Positions 36,171-44,013 of a stretch of DNA of 64,000 bases are shown here, in pieces. This DNA is from Pseudomonas sp. TH15 (GTDB taxonomy: Bacteria; Pseudomonadota; Gammaproteobacteria; Pseudomonadales; Pseudomonadaceae). The notes under the pieces were generated by a model, which was given only the letters and a program-made list of their open reading frames with translations, did no database searches and was not told the DNA's origin. How positions within the stretch are numbered: position 1 is the stretch's first letter; every line of letters starts with the position of its first letter. The stretch covers positions 1,261,501 through 1,325,500 of the forward strand of contig NZ_JAEKEL010000001.1 of NCBI RefSeq assembly GCF_016651105.1, written 5' to 3'. A program made the translations under genes and the position numbers.

Positions 36171-37331
36171 TCAATCCGGCCAATACCACGCCGGCTCATC
36201 CAGCATCCGTTGCCCGACAATCCCGGTCTGACCCAATGTCTTCTCCAGCACAATGCAATTGCACTCCGGATCTTCCTGCAACGCCGAGATCAGCCGCCGC
36301 GCATGGGACACCACCCACACCTGACACTGCTCGGACGCACGGATAATCAACCGCGCCAACGCCGGCAGCAGGTCCGGATGCAGACTGGTTTCCGGCTCGT
36401 TCAGCACCATCAGTGTCGGCGGCCGAGGCGTCAACAGTGCCGCGACCAACAGCAAATAACGCAACGTCCCGTCCGATAACTCCGCCGCCGACAACGGCCG
36501 CAGCAACCCTTCCTGATAAAACTCAATCGCAAACCGTCCGCCCTGCAACGGCGCGATGTTCAATCGCGCGCCGGGAAATGCATCGCTGATGGCGGCCTGC
36601 AAGGCGTCCGGGTCACCGATTTCGCGAATGGTCTGCAACGCGGCAGCCAGGTCGCGGCCGTCGTGATGCAACACCGGCGTGCGAGTGCCCAGTTGCGGCT
36701 GGCGCACCGGGGCATCGGCATCGCTGCGAAAGTGATCGTAGAAGCGCCAGCGGCGGATGAACTCACGTAGCTGCATGACTTCCGGTGAGGTGCGAAAGCT
36801 GCCGACCTGATCGAACAAGCTGTCAAAATTCGGCGTGTGCTGGGCCAGCACGTCCCAGTTGCGCCCTTCACGGGCGCGAATCATCGGGCCTTCGCGGTCC
36901 ACCAGCAGACTGGCGGGGCGGTAGAACGGTCCGGACCAGATGCATTCCTTTTTGATTTCCGGGTCCATGGAAAAGTACGACAGTGTTTTTTCAGGCAGGC
37001 CCAAGGCGATGGCGTAGCTGAAGTCCTCAGCGGCAAACCCCAGGCGCAAGCGTTTGACGCCATGACGCACGCTGGCCTCAATCGGAACTTCACCACTGCG
37101 CATGCGCCGGGTGATGGTTTCCGGGCCGGCCCAGAACGTCGAATCCAGCCCACCCTCACGGGCCAGCGCATTGACCACGCCGCCCTGAGCGGTTTCCGCC
37201 AGCAGGCGCAGCGCGCGGTAGAGGTTGGACTTGCCGCTGCCGTTGGGGCCGGTGATCAGGTTCAGCCGACCCAGCGGGATCACCAATTTATTGATCGAGC
37301 GGTAATTGGCCACCGCGAGGGTTTTGAGCAT
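36171..37331 (-). CDS. RecF/SMC-like AAA ATPase (COG4637/OLD-type)
   Basis: 386 residues from ATG 37331 with AAGGAA upstream; an in-frame start further up would overlap the IS element. N-terminal ANYRSINKLVIPLGRLNLITGPNGSGKSN holds Walker A (GPNGSGKS). The late ELSDGTLRYLLLVAALL is the signature-like loop and LMVLNEPETSLHPDLLP is Walker B with the usual D replaced by N before E. VWVVSHARRLISAL ends the core. There is no coiled-coil hinge or Toprim domain. Such single-gene ATPases occur in many bacteria without known function; some relatives act in phage defence, which is only a possibility here. An IS110 element lies 46 bp upstream and may have separated it from its promoter. Confidence 0.8.
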   Translation of the reverse strand: MLKTLAVANYRSINKLVIPLGRLNLITGPNGSGKSNLYRALRLLAETAQGGVVNALAREGGLDSTFWAGPETITRRMRSGEVPIEASVRHGVKRLRLGFAAEDFSYAIALGLPEKTLSYFSMDPEIKKECIWSGPFYRPASLLVDREGPMIRAREGRNWDVLAQHTPNFDSLFDQVGSFRTSPEVMQLREFIRRWRFYDHFRSDADAPVRQPQLGTRTPVLHHDGRDLAAALQTIREIGDPDALQAAISDAFPGARLNIAPLQGGRFAIEFYQEGLLRPLSAAELSDGTLRYLLLVAALLTPRPPTLMVLNEPETSLHPDLLPALARLIIRASEQCQVWVVSHARRLISALQEDPECNCIVLEKTLGQTGIVGQRMLDEPAWYWPD

Positions 37332-37377
37332 GAAATTCCTTCTCTTGAGGCGACCACTGCAGATACCGTCTTGCCCC

Positions 37378-38349
37378 TCATCGGGCAAGTGCAAATTTCG
37401 GGTCAAATGGTTGGCCCGATTTTAGAACGGCGTAAACGAAATGCAGCAGCTTGCGCATCGCTGCACAGATGATCTGCTTGGGAGCCTTGCCGTTGGCCTT
37501 CAGGCGATCCTTCATGGCGATTATCGCTTCGTTGTGCTTCAGCGCCACCAAGCTTGGCATGTACAGACCAGCCCGAACCCGTGCCGAGCCGATCTTCGAA
37601 ATCACAGTTCGCCCCTTGAGCACCCCTGAGTCCTGAAGCTTTGGGTTCAACCCAGCGGCAGCGACCAGTTTGCGAGGATCGTCATATTTGCGCAGGTCGC
37701 CCAGTTCGGCCAGCAGCCGTTCAAGCGTTTTCTGTCCGATGCCGTCGATGGTGACGATCAAGTCACGCATCTGGCGCATGTCCGGGTCATCGTCGATGTG
37801 TTTTTTGATCGCCTTGTGCGTTTCAGCGATCTCTTTTTCGATGTGGCGCAGCACAGAGTTGATCGAGTCTTTGACCTTCTCGTCGGACACATCCAGTCGA
37901 TTGAGCTCCATTCGCTCCATCTCCTGAAGGTCGTCCAACCGCCGCACCATCGCCTTTAGCTGGCGATACTTCAACGGCTCCGGCGCCCACAGTTGAAGCT
38001 TCTCAGCCTTTTCCCGAGCAAAGTCAGCGATCAGTTTGGCGTCGCTTTTGTCGGTTTTGATCCGGCGTAACTCGCTGCCGGCGTAAGCGCTGGTCGTGGA
38101 CGGATTTACAACACAGACCCGGTAGCCCCTGTTGTAAACAAACTCGGCAAGTTCCAGGTGATACACGCTGGTGGCTTCCATCACGATCAGGGACGAAGGC
38201 TCGACCTGCTTGTTCAGCCAAGCTTCAAACTCTTTGAAACCCTTCGGGTCGTTGGCCAGTTTGGCTTTGGTTTTGTGTTTACCGTTTGGCAGGTGGGTGG
38301 CGATATCAAAGGTGTTTTTAGCGATATCGACGCCGACGAAATTGGACAT
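37378..38349 (-). CDS. IS110-family transposase
   Basis: 323 residues; GGAGAG before the ATG. The RuvC-like DEDD domain shows GVDIAKNTFD (D8), IVMEATSVYH (E58) and the KTDKSDAKLIADF pair of aspartates near residue 100. A coiled linker follows, then the Transposase_20 domain with IDGIGQKTLERLLAELGD and the catalytic serine region SKIGSARVRAGLYMPSL. All expected parts are present, so the protein may be active. It recombines DNA under guidance of a bridge RNA from the element's left flank. A hairpin CTTGCCC/GGGCAAG (37370-37389) overlaps the stop codon. Confidence 0.95.
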   Translation of the reverse strand: MSNFVGVDIAKNTFDIATHLPNGKHKTKAKLANDPKGFKEFEAWLNKQVEPSSLIVMEATSVYHLELAEFVYNRGYRVCVVNPSTTSAYAGSELRRIKTDKSDAKLIADFAREKAEKLQLWAPEPLKYRQLKAMVRRLDDLQEMERMELNRLDVSDEKVKDSINSVLRHIEKEIAETHKAIKKHIDDDPDMRQMRDLIVTIDGIGQKTLERLLAELGDLRKYDDPRKLVAAAGLNPKLQDSGVLKGRTVISKIGSARVRAGLYMPSLVALKHNEAIIAMKDRLKANGKAPKQIICAAMRKLLHFVYAVLKSGQPFDPKFALAR

Positions 38350-38577
38350 GACTGTCTCTCCATTGATCCGTTTTCGATCATCACTGCACTCTGTCCAACC
38401 TTGCGAATGCGGGCTCTCGCCAAAGACGGGCCCAAGATACCGTTCGAACTATATGAGTGAGTGTGGAGGGCAGGAGCACGATCTACATCACAGGCAAAAA
38501 GCCTAAGGAGCTGCACGGCTTCCAAGTCCCTCCCTCGATGATCAGTCGAGAACTATCGCTCCTGACGGAGCGATAGT
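38350..38577 (-). ncRNA. Candidate IS110 bridge RNA region
   Basis: About 228 bases directly upstream of the transposase start, without an ORF, as expected for the bridge RNA of IS110-group elements. It contains a perfect hairpin ACTATCGCTCC-TGAC-GGAGCGATAGT (38552-38577) and further short stems. The loops that pair with target and donor DNA cannot be assigned without the empty site. The call rests on family knowledge and position. Confidence 0.5.
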
Positions 38578-38599
38578 CGAGATACAAGGAGCTGCCACG

Positions 38600-38693
38600 G
38601 TAAATTCAGCATCATACGAGCGAACGTTGAACCCTGTTCTAAGCTCACAGTCGTATCGTCACTTGCACGTTCGTACAACGAAAAGGAGTCTGC
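38600..38693 (+). promoter_or_regulatory. Upstream region of the triABC operon with related half-sites
   Basis: ATACGAGCGAACGTTG (about 38615-38630) and GCACGTTCGTACAACG (about 38666-38681) are approximate inverted copies of a CGAACGT core. They may be a TetR-type operator for the pump operon. AAAAGGAG then precedes the ATG at 38694. Confidence 0.4.
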
Positions 38694-39797
38694 ATGGCGG
38701 GTACCGGGTTGAAAATAATAGTGGGCCTGGGCGTCTTCGCTCTGCTGTCCGCCTGCGGCGATAAAAAACCGGTCGAGAAAGACCTGCCGCGTGTCTTCGT
38801 GCAAGCCGTCAAACCCGCGGATTACGCCGCTTCGGTGACCCTCACCGGCGACGTCCAGGCCCGCGTGCAGACCGAGTTGTCGTTCCGCGTGGGGGGCAAG
38901 ATCATCCAGCGCATGGTCGATGTCGGTGACCGGGTGTCGGCCAAACAAGTGCTCGCCAAACTCGACCCGAAAGACCTGCAGACCAACGTCGATTCAGCCC
39001 AGGCCCAAGTCGTCGCCGAACAGGCGCGCGTCAAACAGACCGCCGCCGCGTTTGTCCGCCAGCAAAAACTCCTGCCCAAGGGCTACACCAGCCAAAGCGA
39101 ATACGATGCCGCCCAAGCCGCATTGCGCAGCAGCCAGAGCGCCCTGACCGCCGCCCAGGCGCAACTGGCCAATGCCCGCGAACAACTGAGCTACACCTCG
39201 CTGATCTCTGATGCGCCAGGCATCATCACCGCGCGCCAGGCCGAAGTCGGCCAGGTGGTGCAAGCCACGGTGCCGATTTACAGCCTGGCCCGGGACGGTG
39301 AGCGCGACGCGGTGTTCAACGTCTACGAATCGCTGCTGGCCGAGCCGCCCTCGGATAAATCGGTGGTGGTCAGCCTGCTCGACAACCCCGCGATCAAAAC
39401 CACCGGCACCGTTCGGGAAATCACCCCGGCGGTGTCCGCGCAGACCGGCACCGTGCAGGTCAAAGTCACCCTCAATGGATTGCCCGAAGGCATGCAACTC
39501 GGTTCGGTGGTCAGCGCCACCGCCAAGACACCGGGCAAATCCGCCGTGGAATTGCCTTGGTCAGCCCTGACCAAAAACCTCAGTGACCCGGCCGTGTGGC
39601 TAGTGGACGCTGACGGCAAAGCCCAATTGCACACTGTCACCGTTGGCCGCTACCTGACCGGCAAAGTGATCATCAGCGGCGGTCTGGAGGGTGGCGAAAA
39701 AGTCATCATCGCCGGCGGCCAGTTGTTGCACCCGGGAATGAAAGTCGAGATCGCCGAAAACACCTATAAGGATTTGGCACCAGGAGCCCAGCCATGA
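38694..39797 (+). CDS. triA: RND efflux membrane-fusion lipoprotein, TriA-like
   Basis: 367 residues; AAAAGGAG upstream. Lipoprotein signal with lipobox LSAC (about C20). HlyD/AcrA-type fold: SVTLTGDVQARVQTELSFRVGGKII barrel, an alpha-hairpin of SAQAQVVAEQARVKQTAAAFV type, and SDAPGIITARQAEVGQVV. First of two different fusion proteins before one RND transporter, the arrangement known from P. aeruginosa TriABC (triclosan efflux with OpmH). It overlaps the next gene by four bases. Substrate in this strain is not shown. Confidence 0.85.
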   Translation: MAGTGLKIIVGLGVFALLSACGDKKPVEKDLPRVFVQAVKPADYAASVTLTGDVQARVQTELSFRVGGKIIQRMVDVGDRVSAKQVLAKLDPKDLQTNVDSAQAQVVAEQARVKQTAAAFVRQQKLLPKGYTSQSEYDAAQAALRSSQSALTAAQAQLANAREQLSYTSLISDAPGIITARQAEVGQVVQATVPIYSLARDGERDAVFNVYESLLAEPPSDKSVVVSLLDNPAIKTTGTVREITPAVSAQTGTVQVKVTLNGLPEGMQLGSVVSATAKTPGKSAVELPWSALTKNLSDPAVWLVDADGKAQLHTVTVGRYLTGKVIISGGLEGGEKVIIAGGQLLHPGMKVEIAENTYKDLAPGAQP

Positions 39798-40861
39798 AGC
39801 GCCTGATGCTGTTGTCCGCTGGCCTGCTGTTGGTAGCCTGCTCAAAAAAAGAACCGCCGCCCGAACCGGTGCGTCCGGTGTTGTCCATCGAAGTCAAAGC
39901 GTTGAATCAGGAAGAGCTCGGACGCTTCGCCGGCAGCATCCAGGCCCGTTACGAAAGCAATGTCGGCTTTCGCGTGCCGGGTCGTATCGCCAGCCGTAAT
40001 GTCGATGTCGGCGCTGAAGTCGAGAAGGGCGCCTTGCTTGCCACCCTCGACCCTACCGATCAGCAGAACCAATTGCGCTCGGCCGAAGGCGATCTGGCAC
40101 GCATCCAGGCGCAATTCATCAATGCCCAGGCCAGCGCCCGACGCCAGCAAGAACTGTTCAATCGCGGAGTCGGCGCCCAGGCGCAACTGGACATCGCCCA
40201 GACCGACCTGAAAACCACTCAGGCGTCCCTCGATCAGGCCAAGGCCTCGGTCAGCCAGGCCAAGGACCAGCTCAACTACGTCGAACTGCGCACCGATCAC
40301 AAAGCCATCGTCACTGCGTGGAATGCCGAAGCCGGGCAAGTGGTCACCGCCGGCCAGCAAGTGGTGACCCTGGCGCAACCGGATATCAAGGAAGCGGTGA
40401 TCGACCTGCCCGACACCTTGGTCGATCAGTTGCCAACGGACGTGGTGTTCCAGGTCGCAGCGCAACTGGACCCGAGCATCACCAGCACCGCGACCATCCG
40501 CGAAATCGAACCCCAGGCCCAAAGTGCTACCCGTACACGTCGCGCCCGGCTGACCCTGGCTGATACGCCGCCGGGTTTTCGCCTCGGCACAGCGATCAGC
40601 GTGACCCTCAGCTCGGCGATCAAACCGCGCATCGAATTACCGCTCAGCGCCCTGCAAGAGGTCGATGGCAAAACCCGCATCTGGATCATTGATCCGCAGA
40701 ACCAGACCGTTGCCCCAAGGGACGTCAGCCTGATCAGCCGCACCGATTCAACGGTGGTGCTGGCCGACGGCGTGAAGTCCGGTGAGCGTGTGGTCAGTGC
40801 CGGTGTGAACAGCCTGAAACCCGGGCAAAAAGTCAAAGTCGACGAGGGCAGCCCACAATGA
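39794..40861 (+). CDS. triB: RND efflux membrane-fusion lipoprotein, TriB-like
   Basis: 355 residues, lipobox LVAC. Second fusion protein with RYESNVGFRVPGRIASRNVDVG barrel start, a QASARRQQELFNRGVGAQAQLD hairpin and LRTDHKAIVTAWNAEAGQVV. Both fusion proteins are needed in the TriABC pump, where they make a hetero-assembly around the transporter and outer-membrane channel. Overlaps the transporter gene by four bases. Confidence 0.85.
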   Translation: MKRLMLLSAGLLLVACSKKEPPPEPVRPVLSIEVKALNQEELGRFAGSIQARYESNVGFRVPGRIASRNVDVGAEVEKGALLATLDPTDQQNQLRSAEGDLARIQAQFINAQASARRQQELFNRGVGAQAQLDIAQTDLKTTQASLDQAKASVSQAKDQLNYVELRTDHKAIVTAWNAEAGQVVTAGQQVVTLAQPDIKEAVIDLPDTLVDQLPTDVVFQVAAQLDPSITSTATIREIEPQAQSATRTRRARLTLADTPPGFRLGTAISVTLSSAIKPRIELPLSALQEVDGKTRIWIIDPQNQTVAPRDVSLISRTDSTVVLADGVKSGERVVSAGVNSLKPGQKVKVDEGSPQ

Positions 40862-43800
40862 AAGGGAGTTTCAACTTATCCGATTGGGCCCTCAAGCATC
40901 AGTCGTTTGTCTGGTATTTGATGTTCGTTGCGCTGCTGATGGGCGTGTTCTCGTACATGAACCTCGGCCGCGAGGAAGACCCCTCGTTCACCATCAAAAC
41001 CATGGTCATACAGACCCGCTGGCCGGGCGCGACCCAGGAAGAAACCCTTAAGCAGGTCACTGACCGCATCGAGAAAAAACTCGAAGAACTCGACTCCCTC
41101 GACTACGTGAAAAGCTACACCCGACCCGGAGAATCGACGGTGTTCGTGTACCTGCGCGACACCACCAGTGCCAAGGACATTCCGGAAATCTGGTACCAGG
41201 TGCGCAAGAAGATCAACGATATTCGCGGCGACTTCCCCAAAGGCCTGCAAGGGCCGGGGTTCAACGACGAATTCGGCGATGTGTTCGGTTCGATCTACGC
41301 CTTCACCGCCGACGGCTTGTCGATGCGCCAGTTGCGCGATTACGTGGAACAGGTGCGAGCGGCGATCCGCGATGTACCGGGGCTCGGCAAGGTCGAGATG
41401 GTCGGTGAGCAGGATGAAGTCCTCTACCTGAATTTCTCCACCCGCAAACTCGCCGCGCTGGGCATCGATCAGCGCCAAGTGGTGCAGAGCCTGCAATCGC
41501 AGAACGCCGTGACCCCGGCCGGGGTGATCGAGGCCGGACCGGAGCGGATTTCCGTGCGCACCTCCGGGCAGTTTGCGTCCGAGAAAGACCTGGCCAACGT
41601 CAACCTGCGGCTCAACGACCGTTTCTATCGCCTGGCCGATATTGCTGACATCAGCCGTGGCTACGTCGACCCGGCGACGCCAGAATTTCGCTTCAACGGT
41701 CACCCGGCCATCGGCCTGGCGATTGCGATGAAGAAGGGCGGCAACATCCAGGAATTCGGCAAGGCGTTGCATCAGCGCATGACCGACCTGACCGCCGACC
41801 TGCCGGTGGGCGTGGGTGTACACAACGTGTCCGACCAGGCCGACGTGGTGGAAAAAGCCGTCGGCGGCTTCACCAGCGCGTTGTTCGAAGCGGTGGTGAT
41901 CGTGCTGATTGTCAGCTTCATCAGCCTCGGCGTGCGCGCCGGGCTGGTGGTGGCGTGCTCGATTCCGCTGGTGTTGGCGATGGTCTTCGTCTTCATGGAA
42001 TACAGCGGCATCACCATGCAGCGGATTTCCCTCGGTGCGTTGATCATCGCCCTCGGTCTGTTGGTGGACGACGCGATGATCACGGTCGAGATGATGGTCA
42101 CACGCCTGGAAATGGGCGAGACCAAGGAGCAGGCGGCGACGTTCGCCTACACCTCGACCGCGTTCCCGATGCTCACCGGTACGCTGGTGACCGTGGCCGG
42201 TTTTGTGCCGATTGGCTTGAACGCCAGTTCGGCCGGCGAGTACACCTTCACACTGTTCGCGGTGATCGCCGTGGCGATGCTGGTGTCATGGGTGGTCGCG
42301 GTGCTGTTTGCCCCGGTAATTGCCGTGCACATCCTCAGCACCAATGTGAAACCGCATTCCGCCGAGCCGGGTCGCATCGGCCGGGCGTTCAATGGCGGCA
42401 TGTTCTGGGCCATGCGCAATCGCTGGTGGGCGATTGGTATCACCGTTGCGTTGTTCGTGGCGTCGGTATTTTCCATGCAATTTGTGCAGAACCAGTTCTT
42501 CCCGTCGTCCGACCGCCCGGAAATCCTCGTCGACCTCAACCTGCCGCAAAACGCCTCGATAGGCGAGACGCGCAAGGCTGTGGACAAGCTCGAAGCCACG
42601 CTCAAGGACGACCCGGACATTGTGCGTTGGAGCACCTACATCGGTGAAGGTGCGATCCGTTTCTACCTGCCCCTGGACCAGCAATTGCAGAACCCGTACT
42701 ACGCGCAACTGGTGATCGTCAGCAAAGGCCTGGAATCGCGCACCGCGCTCAGCCAGCGCTTGCGTGAGCGGCTGCGCAAAGACTTTGTCGGCATCGGCAG
42801 CTACGTCCAGGCGCTGGAAATGGGCCCGCCGGTGGGGCGGCCGATTCAGTACCGGGTCAGCGGCAAGGACATCGATCAGGTGCGCAAGCACGCGATCGAA
42901 CTGGCCACCGAGCTCGATAAAAACTCGCACATCGGCGAAATCATTTACGACTGGAACGAACCGGGCAAAGTCCTGCGCATCGACATCGCCCAGGACAAGG
43001 CGCGGCAACTGGGGCTGTCGTCGGAGGACGTGGCCAACCTGATGAACGGCATCGTCGTCGGCTCGCCGATCACCCAAGTGGACGACGATATCTACCTGAT
43101 CAACGTCGTCGGTCGCGCCGAAGACGCCGAGCGCGGTACGCCGGAAACCTTGCAAAACCTGCAAATCGTCACGCCGGGCGGCACCTCGATTCCGCTGCTG
43201 GCCTTCGCCACGGTTCGTTATGAACTGGAGCAGCCGCTGGTCTGGCGTCGCGACCGCAAACCGACCATCACCATCAAGGCTGCGGTGCGCGATGAGATCC
43301 AGCCGACCGACCTGGTGAAACTGCTGAAACCGTCCATTGACGCCTTCGCCGAAAAACTGCCGGTCGGCTACAAGGTCGCCACTGGCGGTACGGTCGAGGA
43401 AAGCGGCAAGGCCCAAGGGCCGATTGCCAAAGTGGTGCCGTTGATGCTGTTTTTGATGGCGACCTTCCTGATGATCCAGCTGCACAGCGTGCAGAAGATG
43501 TTCCTGGTGGCGAGTGTTGCGCCGCTGGGGCTGATCGGCGTGGTGCTGGCGCTGATCCCGACGGGCACGCCGATGGGCTTCGTGGCGATCCTCGGGATCC
43601 TGGCGCTGATCGGCATCATCATTCGTAACTCGGTGATTCTGGTGACGCAGATCGATGCGCTGGAGAAGGAAGGCCTTGAGCCGTGGGATGCGGTGGCGAA
43701 AGCAACGGAACATCGTCGCCGGCCGATTCTGCTGACGGCGGCGGCGGCGAGTTTGGGGATGATCCCGATTGCGCGGGAAGTGTTCTGGGGGCCGATGGCT

Positions 43801-43923
43801 TACGCGATGATTGGCGGGATTATCATCGCGACATTGCTGACGCTGCTGTTTTTGCCGGCGCTGTATGTGGCCTGGTACAAAATCCGCGAGCCGAAGAAGG
43901 ACTCATCGCCAGCGTCCCATTGA
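40858..43923 (+). CDS. triC: RND efflux transporter, TriC-like
   Basis: 1021 residues. AcrB/MexB-type proton-driven pump with twelve membrane spans, two large periplasmic loops, a first span at WYLMFVALLMGVFSYMNLG and the proton-relay aspartates in IIALGLLVDDAMITVEM (span 4). Start MKGSFNLSDWALKHQSFVWYL and the two preceding fusion proteins fit the TriC group. No outer-membrane channel gene is in the operon, as with TriABC, which borrows OpmH. The operon ends here. Confidence 0.9.
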   Translation: MKGSFNLSDWALKHQSFVWYLMFVALLMGVFSYMNLGREEDPSFTIKTMVIQTRWPGATQEETLKQVTDRIEKKLEELDSLDYVKSYTRPGESTVFVYLRDTTSAKDIPEIWYQVRKKINDIRGDFPKGLQGPGFNDEFGDVFGSIYAFTADGLSMRQLRDYVEQVRAAIRDVPGLGKVEMVGEQDEVLYLNFSTRKLAALGIDQRQVVQSLQSQNAVTPAGVIEAGPERISVRTSGQFASEKDLANVNLRLNDRFYRLADIADISRGYVDPATPEFRFNGHPAIGLAIAMKKGGNIQEFGKALHQRMTDLTADLPVGVGVHNVSDQADVVEKAVGGFTSALFEAVVIVLIVSFISLGVRAGLVVACSIPLVLAMVFVFMEYSGITMQRISLGALIIALGLLVDDAMITVEMMVTRLEMGETKEQAATFAYTSTAFPMLTGTLVTVAGFVPIGLNASSAGEYTFTLFAVIAVAMLVSWVVAVLFAPVIAVHILSTNVKPHSAEPGRIGRAFNGGMFWAMRNRWWAIGITVALFVASVFSMQFVQNQFFPSSDRPEILVDLNLPQNASIGETRKAVDKLEATLKDDPDIVRWSTYIGEGAIRFYLPLDQQLQNPYYAQLVIVSKGLESRTALSQRLRERLRKDFVGIGSYVQALEMGPPVGRPIQYRVSGKDIDQVRKHAIELATELDKNSHIGEIIYDWNEPGKVLRIDIAQDKARQLGLSSEDVANLMNGIVVGSPITQVDDDIYLINVVGRAEDAERGTPETLQNLQIVTPGGTSIPLLAFATVRYELEQPLVWRRDRKPTITIKAAVRDEIQPTDLVKLLKPSIDAFAEKLPVGYKVATGGTVEESGKAQGPIAKVVPLMLFLMATFLMIQLHSVQKMFLVASVAPLGLIGVVLALIPTGTPMGFVAILGILALIGIIIRNSVILVTQIDALEKEGLEPWDAVAKATEHRRRPILLTAAAASLGMIPIAREVFWGPMAYAMIGGIIIATLLTLLFLPALYVAWYKIREPKKDSSPASH

Positions 43924-43980
43924 TTTTGCTTGTTACACCTTTGGGAATGATCCGACTTACAGCTCACGGGTAATGCGTTA

Positions 43981-44010
43981 ACGTCCCTCCTCCATTTGGA
44001 AGAGGGACGT
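43981..44010 (+). promoter_or_regulatory. Hairpin covering the ribosome binding site of the glycoside-hydrolase-like gene
   Basis: ACGTCCCTCCTCCA and TGGAAGAGGGACGT (14-base arms, one mismatch, 2-base loop) end three bases before the ATG at 44014. The right arm contains the only plausible Shine-Dalgarno sequence (AGAGGGA), so the folded RNA would hide it. Confidence 0.6.
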
Positions 44011-44013
44011 CTG

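Larger units (their letters stand above)
37340..38600 (-). mobile_element. IS110-family insertion sequence (ends not resolved)
   Basis: One complete-looking element: a DEDD transposase gene with a short (about 40 bp) downstream flank and a long (about 230 bp) upstream non-coding flank. That layout is typical of the IS110 group proper, where the left-end flank encodes the bridge RNA. IS110 elements lack clear terminal inverted repeats and often make no target duplication, so the exact ends are approximate. It sits between two divergent chromosomal genes. Confidence 0.8.

Noticed and set aside
36171..37331. ATPase as part of a multi-gene phage-defence system
   Set aside because: No nuclease, Toprim or other effector gene is adjacent. 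The only neighbours are an IS element and a transporter lipoprotein, so a defence role is unsupported.
42286..43713. 475-residue open frame antisense to triC
   Set aside because: Arg/His-rich, low-complexity shadow opposite a conserved RND transporter.
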